From: Paenibacillus sp. MMS18-CY102
GTDB taxonomy: Bacteria; Bacillota; Bacilli; Paenibacillales; Paenibacillaceae
Assembly: GCF_009789195.1 (NCBI RefSeq)
Contig: NZ_WSTC01000007.1
Location: forward strand, 62,001-126,000
Direction of reading: 5' to 3'
DNA length: 64,000 nucleotides
The position numbers were made by a program, and so were the translations under genes. Each line of letters opens with the position of its first letter. The first letter of the stretch is position 1. The notes beneath the pieces are model-generated. The model searched no databases, was not told where the DNA came from, and saw only the letters and a list, made by a program, of their open reading frames with translations. Positions 16,125-25,316 of the stretch are shown one piece after another.

Positions 16125-18944
16125 TTAGGCCAGTTGAACCCAGCTCAAGCGTACATCGCCCGCCAACACAATATACACGTCCTGGCGCCCAACTGCGCCT
16201 TGCAGCGCTGCTGTTACGGTCGTCCAAGCTTGTGCGCCGCCAGTCGCTGGCACTTCCGCCGATCCAACCACGGTTCCTTCTGCCGAGCCAAGGCGCACTT
16301 CGATGCGCCCGCCTCTCTCCACGCTTGCCACTCGCGCTTGGAAGGATTGTGCGCCAGCCCCGAGCTCCGTATCGTGGAACGCGATCCACCCACTAACGCC
16401 TGACAACTCAACGCATGCATAACCTTCTTTGCTCTCGCCAAGGAACGCGCCCTCGTAATCATCATAATTCTCAGCCTTCACCTGTGCACGCAAGCTGCGG
16501 GGCGGAATCGTCTCCCCGTGAATCCGCATAGCCACTCTCGCACGGATATCGTCCGAAGTGCTGCCGATCATCACTGTGTATTCACCAGCTTCCACAGCGT
16601 ATTGATCCCGTGTAACATCCCAAAGCGCAAGCTCGGCAGCCGGAACCAAGAACGTAACCGTCCGAGCTTCGCCAGGCTGCAGCATGATACGTCGGAAGCC
16701 ATATAGCTTCTTCAGCGGGCGTTTGACACGCGACTTGCCGCATTTGACATACAACTGTACGACTTCTTCACCCGCTACTTCGCTCGTATTCTGGACGCGC
16801 ACTGATACGGCAAGCTCATCCTCTGCCCCAATCTCCGCCGCGCCGAGCTGCGGTTCGCCGTAAGCGAATGAGGCATACGACAACCCATGCCCGAACGGAT
16901 AGAGCGGCTTGTCTTCAAAATACAAATACGTCCGCTTGCTCTTCATGATGTCGTAGTCCATTAGGTCAGAGAGCTGCTCTGCGGAGCGATACCACGTCAT
17001 ATTCAAGCGTCCCGCTGGATTATAGTCGCCGAACAAAACATCCGCCAGTGCAGTGCCGTGCTCTTGGCCCGAGTGTGAGGAGTAAATGACTGCCGGAATA
17101 TTCGCCTCGATCCAGTTCAACGTAAATGGGTACCCTCCTGTCACCACGACGATCGTGTTCGGATTCGCTTCGTATACGGCTTTTACAAGGCGCTCTTGCG
17201 CCTCCGCAAGCTCCATTCCAGGGCGATCGGTCTCTTCCTTGCCGTTCACTAGCGGATTATTGCCAACGAAGACGATCGCAACCTCGGATTGTCTCGCCGC
17301 CTCAATTGCAGCTTGCAGCCCATCATGGACAACTTCCTTATCAAAGGTTTCCGTATCGCCATTCGCCTTCGGCTCTTCGTTTACCACAAGCGGTTGATCT
17401 GCCAAAGCTGTGACCGTTTTGTTATTCCAAGTTGCCATCGCAACCGCTCCGCCTTCTTGCGGCTCGAGATGAAACACTTCCTTCACGAACCAGCCGAACG
17501 CCTCGGTTGCCGAAGCCGTAACTTGCGTCTCATCTGTCGTGACGAATTTTCCGTTGCTCTCCGCTTGCAGCGTCAAGCTGCCCCAGCCCCAGTCGCCGAC
17601 TTGGAATGTCTCAGCGCCCGCGGCATCCGCTACAGCTGCCAGCTGTCCGCTCTCTCCTTCTGCAATGGCGAGGTATCGCCCGCTCGCCTTGGAGCGAAGC
17701 TTGATCCGGTCATTGCCGTCCGCGAATGCAACTGGCTTGCCGGCCAGCTTCTGCTGGATCGCCTGCAGCGGGGTTACTTTATACGGAAACGTGCCGGAAT
17801 ACCAGTCCCGATAGACCGTATCGCCGAGCGGTCCGATAACGGCAACGTTGTTCAGCTTACTTGCATCAAGAGGCAGCGCACCGTTATTTTTGAGCAGGAC
17901 GATGTTCTTCTGGGCCGCTTTTAATGAAAGCGCCTGATGCTCCGGCTTCATTAGCGAGGAATCGTCGATCGCCGCATACGGGACCAGCTCCTGTGGATCG
18001 AACTCGCCGAGGCGCATCCGCACGCGAAACGTATTCGAGAGCGCTTTGTCCAAATCGGGCTCGCTGAGCAAGCCTTGCGCAAGCGCTTCCCTTATTGCAT
18101 CCGTTACAGCTTTCGCTTCATCCGTAATGCTGTCGATGCCTGCTTTAATGGAATGCGCCACCGCCTGCGCAAACGAATCATAATAATGATGGTCGTTCAC
18201 GATGCCGATCATATCGCCTGCATCGCTAACGATGAAGCCATCCATCCATTGCTCCTTCACGACGCTATTCACCGTTTCATGCAGCAAAACTGGCGTCCCG
18301 TTAACGGAGTTGTAGGCCGTCATCATCGATTGCGCTCTGCTTTTGATGAAGGCTGGCTCGAATGCTTTGAAATAATACTCCCGCATATTGCGGGGGTCGA
18401 TGCTCGCGGAGCAGCTGCCGCGGTTGATCTCATTATTGTTGCCTAGAAAATGCTTTAATGTAGCAACAGCTTTCAAATACTTCGGGTGATCGCCTTGAAT
18501 GCCTTGAACCAACGCCGCCGACAATTCGCCCGTCAGATGCGGGTCCTCGCCGTAGGCCTCCTCCGTCCGGCCCCAGCGCGGGTCGCGCTCCATATCGACA
18601 GTTGGCGCCCATAGCGTCAGCCCGTTTATTTGGGGATTGCGCTTGTAGAACACGCGAGCCTCCGTGCCAATCACATCGCCAATTTCCTTCATCAGCTCTT
18701 GATCCCACGTGCACCCCAGCCCAATCGGCTGCGGGAACGACGTCGCTTCGCCGAGCCAAGCAATGCCGTGCGCACTTTCTGTGCCATGCTTATACGGCTG
18801 AATGCCAAGGCGTTCAATCGCAGACTGATATTGCGGCATATTGTTAATTTTCTCTTCCAGCGTAAGGCGGGACACGAGATCCGAGACTCGCTCCTCAAGC
18901 GGCAACGATGGATTGCGGAACGGGAATGCAGGCGTACTGTTCAT
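16125..18944 (-). CDS. GH3 family beta-glycosidase with inserted beta-trefoil-like domain and C-terminal CBM6-like domain
   Basis: A 939-residue cytosolic-type glycoside hydrolase (no signal peptide). The (alpha/beta)8 domain has TESAHGIAW, APTVDMERDPRWGRTEEAYG, KHFLGNN and the nucleophile motif FIVSDAGDM. The second GH3 domain begins near residue 330 (KNIVLLKNNGALPLD), resumes with VVVTGGYPFTLNWIEANIP, and ends with a fibronectin-III-like segment (PFGHGLSYASFAYG). Residues about 405-520 are an insert with a fascin/trefoil-like repeat (IKLRSKASGRYLAI). Residues about 811-939 look like a CBM6 (VKAENYDDYEGAFLG, ending VRLSWVQLA). The likely substrates are xylo- or gluco-oligosaccharides. A promoter and cre-like site lie upstream. 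Confidence 0.9.
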   Translation of the reverse strand: MNSTPAFPFRNPSLPLEERVSDLVSRLTLEEKINNMPQYQSAIERLGIQPYKHGTESAHGIAWLGEATSFPQPIGLGCTWDQELMKEIGDVIGTEARVFYKRNPQINGLTLWAPTVDMERDPRWGRTEEAYGEDPHLTGELSAALVQGIQGDHPKYLKAVATLKHFLGNNNEINRGSCSASIDPRNMREYYFKAFEPAFIKSRAQSMMTAYNSVNGTPVLLHETVNSVVKEQWMDGFIVSDAGDMIGIVNDHHYYDSFAQAVAHSIKAGIDSITDEAKAVTDAIREALAQGLLSEPDLDKALSNTFRVRMRLGEFDPQELVPYAAIDDSSLMKPEHQALSLKAAQKNIVLLKNNGALPLDASKLNNVAVIGPLGDTVYRDWYSGTFPYKVTPLQAIQQKLAGKPVAFADGNDRIKLRSKASGRYLAIAEGESGQLAAVADAAGAETFQVGDWGWGSLTLQAESNGKFVTTDETQVTASATEAFGWFVKEVFHLEPQEGGAVAMATWNNKTVTALADQPLVVNEEPKANGDTETFDKEVVHDGLQAAIEAARQSEVAIVFVGNNPLVNGKEETDRPGMELAEAQERLVKAVYEANPNTIVVVTGGYPFTLNWIEANIPAVIYSSHSGQEHGTALADVLFGDYNPAGRLNMTWYRSAEQLSDLMDYDIMKSKRTYLYFEDKPLYPFGHGLSYASFAYGEPQLGAAEIGAEDELAVSVRVQNTSEVAGEEVVQLYVKCGKSRVKRPLKKLYGFRRIMLQPGEARTVTFLVPAAELALWDVTRDQYAVEAGEYTVMIGSTSDDIRARVAMRIHGETIPPRSLRAQVKAENYDDYEGAFLGESKEGYACVELSGVSGWIAFHDTELGAGAQSFQARVASVERGGRIEVRLGSAEGTVVGSAEVPATGGAQAWTTVTAALQGAVGRQDVYIVLAGDVRLSWVQLA

Positions 18945-19031
18945 GTTAGAGTGGCTCCTTTATGTATAAGGATTGGATTTAAATAGGCTTAAGCACGATT
19001 ACTTAGTTTATCCAATAAACAATCTACCCTA

Positions 19032-19060
19032 ATTATAAAGAGCCTCGCCAGCGAAAACAA
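19032..19060 (-). promoter_or_regulatory. Sigma-A promoter of the GH3 gene
   Basis: On the minus strand TTGTTT (19060-19055) and TATAAT (19037-19032) are separated by exactly 17 bases. This lies about 88 bases upstream of the GH3 start. The rest of the 18945-19265 gap holds the cre-like site described separately and, toward the right, the leader of the GT-D gene. Confidence 0.75.
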
Positions 19061-19074
19061 GAACTAAAACGATT

Positions 19075-19089
19075 TCGGTAACGCTTACA
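19075..19089 (-). promoter_or_regulatory. cre-like CcpA operator upstream of the GH3 promoter
   Basis: The minus strand reads TGTAAGCGTTACCGA, which agrees with the Bacillus cre consensus (TGWAARCGYTWNCW) at all but the last position. It ends 14 bases upstream of the -35 element. A position upstream of -35 can mean activation or weak repression; the direction is not visible. Confidence 0.55.
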
Positions 19090-19265
19090 CAAATAGGATG
19101 GCGCTATCCAATCCTCCCCTATCCTGTTAAAGATCACTAAACCGCCCCCTCCTATCGGCCATGCTGTGAAGGATTGGGCGCCTCTATTGTCCTCCTGTCG
19201 CCAAGATCCCACATATAGTAACAGAGAGCCCGCACGGCTCATGACTGGCGGAAATGAGGGATGCT

Positions 19266-19988
19266 ATGGCAAGTTATCTGAATTTCAAAGCGGTTCTTGA
19301 AACCATCGAGCGCGCGCTATACGAAGTTGCTCCCTTGTCTCTCGTGCGGATTGGCGATGGCGAAAATATTGTCATGGCGCAGCAATCCGTATGGCCCATG
19401 AGCAAGGTGCTTCGCGAACGTTGGGCGATCAAAGCTAACCAAGGCGAAAAAGGCGTCACGCTGCCGAATTTAGCGCTTCGTGATGAGATGATCCTTTCCA
19501 TTCGCAAAGCTACGATCGTCGGTTTGCTTCCGCTGGATGATGATCAAATCAAAGCGCCCGACTATTTGAAACGAAAGCTGACGAACCAGATCTTCCAGCA
19601 TTACCAGCTTAATCCGGCGCTTCGATGCCACGCATGCGTGAATCGAATGATGCCGGGGAGCGAGAAGTTCTGGCGAATGCTGAAGCGCCAACGCATTTTG
19701 CTTGTGACAAGAAATCCGGAGCCGTTAAAGGCCCTATTAAAAAGCGACCGATATAAGCTGGACGTCGCTCATACGATTGCTTTTTCCCATTATGACCAGA
19801 TTGAAAGCACGATGAAGGAAGCCACCTCTATACGCCGCAGATACGATATCGCCCTGCTCTCCTGCGGGGTAAACGCCGTCGTGCTTGCCCCGCGAATGGC
19901 GAATGAAATAGGCAAAGTCGCAATCGACTTCGGAAAAGGGCCCGACCGCATTGCGGCTAGTGCAAACCAACTTAACATGCGCCGATAG
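19266..19988 (+). CDS. GT-D fold glycosyltransferase-like protein
   Basis: A 240-residue protein with the GT-D fold signature LVRIGDGENIVMAQ near residue 26. Further family features are CHACVNRMMPGSEKFW, RILLVTRNPEPLKALL and DIALLSCGVNAVVLAPRMA. The family is a probable glucosyltransferase fold found in cell-surface glycan loci. ATG 19266 is preferred because GAGGG lies five bases upstream; ATG 19254 would add four residues. No membrane segment. It is convergent with a nucleotide-sugar dehydrogenase and near a GT2 enzyme, pointing to surface polysaccharide or protein glycosylation. Confidence 0.82.
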   Translation: MASYLNFKAVLETIERALYEVAPLSLVRIGDGENIVMAQQSVWPMSKVLRERWAIKANQGEKGVTLPNLALRDEMILSIRKATIVGLLPLDDDQIKAPDYLKRKLTNQIFQHYQLNPALRCHACVNRMMPGSEKFWRMLKRQRILLVTRNPEPLKALLKSDRYKLDVAHTIAFSHYDQIESTMKEATSIRRRYDIALLSCGVNAVVLAPRMANEIGKVAIDFGKGPDRIAASANQLNMRR

Positions 19989-20040
19989 ACTAGCACTAAA
20001 ACATACGCTCCTCATCCCATCACCACCGCTGCTGTTACTG

Positions 20041-21369
20041 TTACAACTGGCTTCCGTCGCCCAATCTCGCAAGCTTGCCTCGGCTGCTCCTGCCACGCGT
20101 TACATTGCGTGTATCATAGATCGCTGCCGCATGTTCCATGATTTGGCCAATCGGAAGCGCTGCATGGTCCGTATGGATGAGGACGCAATCCGCCGCCGCA
20201 ATCGCTGCGTCCGTTAATGCGATGCTGTTCCATGACGCTTGCCCAATTCGAACAGTTGGGATATACGGATCATAATAAGCCACCGCCACGCCTGCAAGGT
20301 GCAGCAGCTCCATTAGCAGCAACGCGCTCGATTCCCGCAGGTCGGCAACGTCCCTTTTGTACGTAACGCCGCATATAAGAATGTTCGAACCCGCTAGCGC
20401 CCGCTCCGGCAGCAGAAGCTGCTCCACTCGACTCACGATATAGCTAGGAATCGACTCATTCATATCTCGGGAAAGCTCGATAAATCGGCTTTCCGTCCCA
20501 GCCCCTCTAGCTTTCCATTGCATATACAAGGGGTCAACCGGGATACAATGGCCGCCTATGCCAGGTCCAGGATGGAAGCTCATGAAGCCGTACGGCTTCG
20601 TGCCCGCTGCACGAATAACCTCCCATATATCCAGGTGGAGCTGGTCGCATAGCTTGGCAAATTCATTAATAAATGAAATGTTCACAAGCCGGAAGCTGTT
20701 CTCGAGCAGCTTGGCAGCCTCAGCCGTATCCGTTGACGATACCGGCACAACTTGGCTAAACACCGTGCTGTAGAGTGATACGACTCGTTTTAAACACAGC
20801 GCAGTCAGCCCGCTTACCACCTTCGGCACGTCTTCTACAGGTGTGTCTGTGTTGCCCGGATCAATTCGTTCAGGCGAATAAGCCAAATAAAAAGACTCCC
20901 CTGCCCGCAGCCCGCCAAGCTCCAGCAACGGCTGGACGACCTCACGCGTTGTGCCGGGATACGTTGTGCTCTCGATGATGACAAGCTGGCCCTGTTGCAG
21001 ATGCGGCTCCAGTTGCCTGCAGGCATTCGTCAGAAAGCTTAAGTCCGGCGCCTGCTCTGCTGTGAGTGGCGTCGGTACACATATAACAATGCTAGAAGCC
21101 TCTGTTAGCAGTGAAAATCGAGAGGAAACGGCCAGCTTGCCCGCTGCCAGAGCATTTGCAATTTCAGCGTCTGCAACATCGCGAACGTAGCTTTTTCCAC
21201 TCTTAAGCATTTCCAGTTTCCGAGTATCCACATCAATCCCAATAACGGAAAAACCGCGGCGCACAAAGGCCATAGCAAACGGCAAGCCGACATAACCGAG
21301 ACCGATTACGCCAATTGCGCCAATGCCGCTTGGCCCGTTATCTTCCGCCTTAGCAGCCTTGTCAAGCAT
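20041..21369 (-). CDS. Nucleotide-sugar dehydrogenase (UDP-GlcNAc/UDP-glucose 6-dehydrogenase type)
   Basis: A 442-residue four-electron oxidising UDP-sugar dehydrogenase. The NAD site is IGVIGLGYVGLPFAMAF (residues 20-36). ESTTYPGTT and YSPERIDPGN are followed by the catalytic Cys in GPGIGGHCIPVDPLY. The C-terminal domain has ICGVTYKRDVADLRESSAL. The sequence type (YSPERIDPGN, HPGPGIGGHCIP) is closer to the UDP-GlcNAc dehydrogenase (WbpA/WecC-like) branch than to UDP-glucose enzymes, but the substrate is not certain. The product would feed uronic-acid-containing surface glycans. Confidence 0.92.
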   Translation of the reverse strand: MLDKAAKAEDNGPSGIGAIGVIGLGYVGLPFAMAFVRRGFSVIGIDVDTRKLEMLKSGKSYVRDVADAEIANALAAGKLAVSSRFSLLTEASSIVICVPTPLTAEQAPDLSFLTNACRQLEPHLQQGQLVIIESTTYPGTTREVVQPLLELGGLRAGESFYLAYSPERIDPGNTDTPVEDVPKVVSGLTALCLKRVVSLYSTVFSQVVPVSSTDTAEAAKLLENSFRLVNISFINEFAKLCDQLHLDIWEVIRAAGTKPYGFMSFHPGPGIGGHCIPVDPLYMQWKARGAGTESRFIELSRDMNESIPSYIVSRVEQLLLPERALAGSNILICGVTYKRDVADLRESSALLLMELLHLAGVAVAYYDPYIPTVRIGQASWNSIALTDAAIAAADCVLIHTDHAALPIGQIMEHAAAIYDTRNVTRGRSSRGKLARLGDGSQL

Positions 21370-21514
21370 GATGCCACCCTCCCAACCTACTCTTCCTTAC
21401 GCTCTCTCAATAAGGTACGAAGTAGAAGGTTTCGTGCACACGTCCAATGACGGGGGATGAACAACCATTTTGCAAGAAAGCCAGCTGTTCGAACAATGAA
21501 GGAGGAGCTTCTAG

Positions 21515-22288
21515 ATGACGGAGATGGCAATGGAGATGGAAATGGAGCGCCACGCTGCAGCAGGGGTGACGGTCGTCAGCCCTACGATGCGGCCACAGTT
21601 AATGAAGCAGCTGCTAGACAATTACGCGCGGCAGCAAGGGGTTCGCAAGGAGCTTATTATCGTCCTCAATCGCAAAGGGATGAGCATGAAACGTTACAAG
21701 CTTGCTGCCAGCCAGTATGAAAATGTACGCGTCCTGCGGTTGCCCGGGCGTCGGCCTCTGGGGGATTGCCTGAATTATGCCGCTTCGCAGGCACGTTACC
21801 CATACATTGCCAAGTTCGATGATGATGACTACTATGGGCCGGCTTATCTGTCAGAAGCGATGAATACGTTTCGTGTGACGAAGGCAGACCTTGTGGGCAA
21901 AAGCTCCTTCTTCTTCTATTTTCCCCATCGGCAAACGCTTCTGCTGCGAAGGCAGCCATTTCGCCCTTACTCTGGCGTGAAACGGATTGCTGGCGCGACG
22001 ATCATGTTCCACCAGCGTGTATTCCAGCGCGTTAAGTTCGGCAAGAAGAGGCAAGGCTCTGACGTCCAATTTATTCGCACTTGCCTGCGAAGGGGCTTCC
22101 GGGTGCGTACGTCATCCCGGTACCATTTTGCCGCGATCCGCAGAGCGAACCGGATGTCCCATACGTGGAAGGTTCGAGAGCAGCAGCTGTTTCGGGACCG
22201 CCGAGCAATCGTCATTCGCACCAAGGCGTTCAAGCCTTATGTCAATCGGCAGCGCGCACTGCGGCGGGATGAGGAGTTAATCGATTAA
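21515..22288 (+). CDS. Family 2 glycosyltransferase
   Basis: A 257-residue GT-A enzyme with the ribosome site AAGGAGGAGC 7 bases before ATG. It has TVVSPTMRPQLMKQLLDNYA, the strand KELIIVLNRKG, GRRPLGDCLNYAASQARY, and the metal/nucleotide-sugar motif YIAKFDDDDYYGPAYL. The C-terminus is very basic. Short Met/Glu repeats at the N-terminus (MTEMAMEMEMERH) are probably unstructured. The gene stands between the dehydrogenase and a terminator. It is likely part of the same surface-glycan group; acceptor unknown. Confidence 0.88.
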   Translation: MTEMAMEMEMERHAAAGVTVVSPTMRPQLMKQLLDNYARQQGVRKELIIVLNRKGMSMKRYKLAASQYENVRVLRLPGRRPLGDCLNYAASQARYPYIAKFDDDDYYGPAYLSEAMNTFRVTKADLVGKSSFFFYFPHRQTLLLRRQPFRPYSGVKRIAGATIMFHQRVFQRVKFGKKRQGSDVQFIRTCLRRGFRVRTSSRYHFAAIRRANRMSHTWKVREQQLFRDRRAIVIRTKAFKPYVNRQRALRRDEELID

Positions 22289-22305
22289 CGTTGTTGCAAA
22301 AGGAG

Positions 22306-22345
22306 AAGAAGCCCACTGCTGGGTTAACCAAGCAATGGGCTTCTT
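22306..22345. terminator. Terminator after the GT2 gene
   Basis: AAGAAGCCCA (22306-22315) pairs with TGGGCTTCTT (22336-22345) and is followed by TTTTAT on the plus strand. It sits between the GT2 gene and a convergent small gene. Confidence 0.85.
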
Positions 22346-22364
22346 TTTATGCTATCGATGTTAT

Positions 22365-22574
22365 CTAAATGCCATACCGCTTAATAATCTCTGGAAATAT
22401 GTCTGCTCTATTAAGGAGAAATTCTCTCGCTCTATTAATATCTGAACGCGGCAATTTCCCAGATTCTACACCAATAATAATGTCCATTCCACTGTTGTTC
22501 GCTTGAGCATATACAGCCGAACTGCCTGCTGCCAGCGACGCCACGACAGCATATAGAATCAAAATTTTCTTCAA
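22365..22574 (-). CDS. Small secreted protein with signal peptide (TTG start)
   Basis: A 69-residue protein. The best start is TTG 22574, preceded by AAAGGAGGAAGAAAA. The product then begins with two lysines and a hydrophobic core (ILILYAVVASLAAG) and a signal-peptidase-like site (SSAVYA before QANN). The mature part is about 46 residues (MDIIIGVESGKLPRSDINRA and a helical end, IFPEIIKRYGI). The frame extends to 22619, but that start lacks a ribosome site and would bury the signal peptide. No family recognised. Bacillales code many such short exported proteins. Confidence 0.65.
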   Translation of the reverse strand: MKKILILYAVVASLAAGSSAVYAQANNSGMDIIIGVESGKLPRSDINRAREFLLNRADIFPEIIKRYGI

Positions 22575-22784
22575 TTTTCTTCCTCCTTTCCCACAAAATA
22601 TACACATAACGTTTGCCAATGGTTAAAGGTTTTCTTTCTAGAGATAAAATGTAAATATGCTGCGCTAGCCAATGTCCGCAAGCCTCATGCCATGCATCGC
22701 GCCACGCTTGTCCCGGCATGGTATAATGAAAATCAGCATCTAATGCTCTAATCGCATGGACTCGCAGAAAGGACTAATACCCCT

Positions 22785-25148
22785 ATGCAGCAATATCGTT
22801 ACACGATTACTGGCGCCTCTCGGCCTGTGGAGCCCGCATCCATGATCAGAAGGCTCGCCAATCAGCAAGCCTCCTCCCATGATGCAGGCGCCTCGTCCCC
22901 TACGGACGCCGAGAGCGCTCTTTCATATGATCCCAGACGGGATGCCGGTTTCCTGCAAGCGCTCGATGAGCGCAATGTGATGCTCAACAACGCGCAATTG
23001 CAAGCAGTCCGGCATGGTGAAGGGCCGCTGCTCACCATCGCAGGCGCAGGGTCCGGCAAGACGACGACGCTTGCCTGCCGAGCAGCTTACCTCATCGCTG
23101 TACGCCGTATCCCGGCACGCCAGCTGTTGCTCGTGACATTTTCCCGTAAAGCAGCCGATGAGATGAAGCTTCGCCTTGCCGGATTACCCGGCATTTCGCC
23201 AACCACCGCCAAATCGATTGAAGCGCGCACCTTTCACTCCTTCTGCCTGCAGCTGCTGCGCCGGCGCGGCAACCAATCTGCCGTGCTGGGCGATGCCGGG
23301 CAGCAGCGCATGACCGTGAAGCGGTTGCTGCGGGAGGTTGGCACGACGCTTGACTATGAGCCAGAGACACTGCTGGCGCTGCTGTCCTCTTACAAATGCC
23401 GGCTGCTGACCGCAGCCGACATGCCGGAGAGCTCGACAGCCGAACGCGAAATGAAGCGCGTTCTGCTCCGATACGAGCAATGGAAAGCAGAAAGCCGCGC
23501 CATCGACTTCGACGATGTGCTGCTGCTCGCCCATCGCATGCTTAGCGAAGACGCTCAACTGCTCGAGACGCTCCAGGAGCGGTTCCGTTACGTGATGGTG
23601 GACGAGTTCCAAGATACGAACACGGTCCAATATGAGATCGTGCGCCTCATCGCCGGCAAATCGCGCAATCTCATGGTGGTCGGCGATGATGACCAGACGA
23701 TTTATTCCTTTAATGGCGCGAGCGCCGACGCGATTCTATCGTTTGATAAGATTTATCCCGATGCTCGCATCGTTACGCTTAGCATCAATTATCGTTCTAG
23801 CGCTGCGATTGTCGGCCTCGGCAACGCAATCATTCGCGGCAATCGCAATCGCCGGCCGAAGACGCTGACGGTGCCAGCATCACGCGAAGAAACCGCAAAC
23901 CGCAGCCTGGCAGATGGCGATGCTGCCGCAGCGGGGGGCGAACCACACCCTGCTGATGAAGCAAAGCTGTCCAATATGGGCGCTGGAGCGGCAGCCGGCG
24001 TCCCCGCTGGGGCAATTGCAGCAACGGCGGAGGTTGCTGCTGCTGGAATAGCCGCTGCACCGGATGGCGCCAGCTTAGGCACAATCGGCAAGCCGATGTT
24101 CGCCCGCCCTGCTACAAGCGAGGAAGAAGCCTCGCTCATCACAGCGTCGGTCCGCAAGCTGGTGGAATCAGGGCAGTATCGTTATGGCGACATTGCCGTC
24201 CTCTACCGTTCGGCCGGAAGCGGCCGGGCGACGATTGAGAATTTGCTGCAAGCCGGCATTCCGGTCGAAGAACATGGCGAAGGGCATTCCTTCTACGAAT
24301 CATCGCTTATTCGTCCGGTTATGGCGCATCTGCGGCTAGCGCTTCACCATCGGGACAAGCAAGCCATAGAAGAAATGCTGCCTACACTATATGTTAATCG
24401 CGATGCTGGAATGAAATGGATTGACTCCCAGGAGCACGAACGGGCAAAAAAATGGCCGCTCATCCATCTGACCAACTTCCCTCGCCTGCAGCAATTCCAG
24501 AAAGATCAGGTGCTGGAGAGGCTGCGATTGATCAAAGCCATCGCTTCGATTGGCCCTGCAACTGCCATCCGCCGGATCCGGGACGCTTTCTTCGATAAGT
24601 ATGCAGAGACGAACCGCGGCGGCACGCCGCATAAGGAGTTAATGAAGGAGCTGTTGGACGAGCTGGAGACATCAGCTGGCAGATTCGACACAGTGGAAGC
24701 CTTCCTTACTTTCGCCGATGAGATGGCCAAGCGGCAGGAGGCTGCACGACACAAACAAAAACAGGTCCACCAGCCTGCCAGTGCAGGCGCAGAGCAAGAC
24801 CCGGGCAGCGTTCAGATGATGACCATTCATAAGTCGAAAGGTTTGGAATTCCCAGCAGTATTCGTCGTCGGCGTAACGGAGAACATTATGCCTCACCGTT
24901 CGGCTACCCAACCGCAGCAGCCGAAGCAGGCAATATCGCAGGAGGAAGCAGCGCGGGACAAAGCGGAAGCAATCGAGGAAGAGCGCCGTTTGCTCTATGT
25001 AGCCGTAACGCGAGCCCGCGAGCGGCTATACGTAAGTTCGCCCGCCTTTTACCATGGGCAGAAGACCGACATTTCGCGTTTCTTAGCTGAGGCTGGAGGA
25101 GCCCAGCATCCGGCGAATAAGCCGAAGACGGTATCGGGAAGCCGCTAA
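22785..25148 (+). CDS. UvrD/PcrA-like superfamily 1 DNA helicase
   Basis: A 787-residue ATP-dependent helicase with the SF1 motifs in order: Q motif and LNNAQLQAVRHGEGPLLTI, Walker A GAGSGKTTT (near residue 88), motif Ia VTFSRKAADEMKLR, Walker B VMVDEFQDTN, motif III VVGDDDQTIYSFNGA, motif IV INYRSS, motif V TIHKSKGLEFPAVFVVG, and motif VI LLYVAVTRARERLY. Residues about 365-430 are an unusual Ala/Gly-rich insert of low complexity between motif IV and the rest of domain 2A. The family unwinds DNA in repair or recombination. This copy is not the housekeeping pcrA (no pcrA-ligA neighbourhood), so it is more likely an accessory paralogue. Confidence 0.92.
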   Translation: MQQYRYTITGASRPVEPASMIRRLANQQASSHDAGASSPTDAESALSYDPRRDAGFLQALDERNVMLNNAQLQAVRHGEGPLLTIAGAGSGKTTTLACRAAYLIAVRRIPARQLLLVTFSRKAADEMKLRLAGLPGISPTTAKSIEARTFHSFCLQLLRRRGNQSAVLGDAGQQRMTVKRLLREVGTTLDYEPETLLALLSSYKCRLLTAADMPESSTAEREMKRVLLRYEQWKAESRAIDFDDVLLLAHRMLSEDAQLLETLQERFRYVMVDEFQDTNTVQYEIVRLIAGKSRNLMVVGDDDQTIYSFNGASADAILSFDKIYPDARIVTLSINYRSSAAIVGLGNAIIRGNRNRRPKTLTVPASREETANRSLADGDAAAAGGEPHPADEAKLSNMGAGAAAGVPAGAIAATAEVAAAGIAAAPDGASLGTIGKPMFARPATSEEEASLITASVRKLVESGQYRYGDIAVLYRSAGSGRATIENLLQAGIPVEEHGEGHSFYESSLIRPVMAHLRLALHHRDKQAIEEMLPTLYVNRDAGMKWIDSQEHERAKKWPLIHLTNFPRLQQFQKDQVLERLRLIKAIASIGPATAIRRIRDAFFDKYAETNRGGTPHKELMKELLDELETSAGRFDTVEAFLTFADEMAKRQEAARHKQKQVHQPASAGAEQDPGSVQMMTIHKSKGLEFPAVFVVGVTENIMPHRSATQPQQPKQAISQEEAARDKAEAIEEERRLLYVAVTRARERLYVSSPAFYHGQKTDISRFLAEAGGAQHPANKPKTVSGSR

Positions 25149-25172
25149 AAAAGAATGGAGCCGCACTATGCG

Positions 25173-25289
25173 GCACGTTAGCCTGGCCAATAGGGCACTT
25201 TTTTCTGCCCTATTCGCGCTTTAGCACGTTAGACGGACCAATAGCGCACTTTTTTCTGTCCTATTCGCGACTTGGTGCGTTAGCCAGCC
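25173..25289. repeat. 51-base tandem repeat carrying hairpins
   Basis: Two units of 51 bases (25173-25223 and 25224-25274) begin GCACGTTAG and contain CCAATAG, then GCACTTTTTTCTG, then CCTATTCGCG. A third, truncated copy starts at 25275. Unit 1 forms a perfect stem, AATAGGGCA/TGCCCTATT, around a T-rich loop. Unit 2 is decayed in the stem. A related hairpin occurs at 51000-51021. They lie directly after the helicase gene and may act as terminators. Confidence 0.7.
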
Positions 25290-25316
25290 GTAGTTCGTCG
25301 AGACGATCTCGACACC

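Noticed and set aside
21457-21720. Open frame overlapping the GT2 gene start
   Set aside because: Low-complexity reading in another frame of the GT2 gene; the GT2 start has a strong ribosome site.
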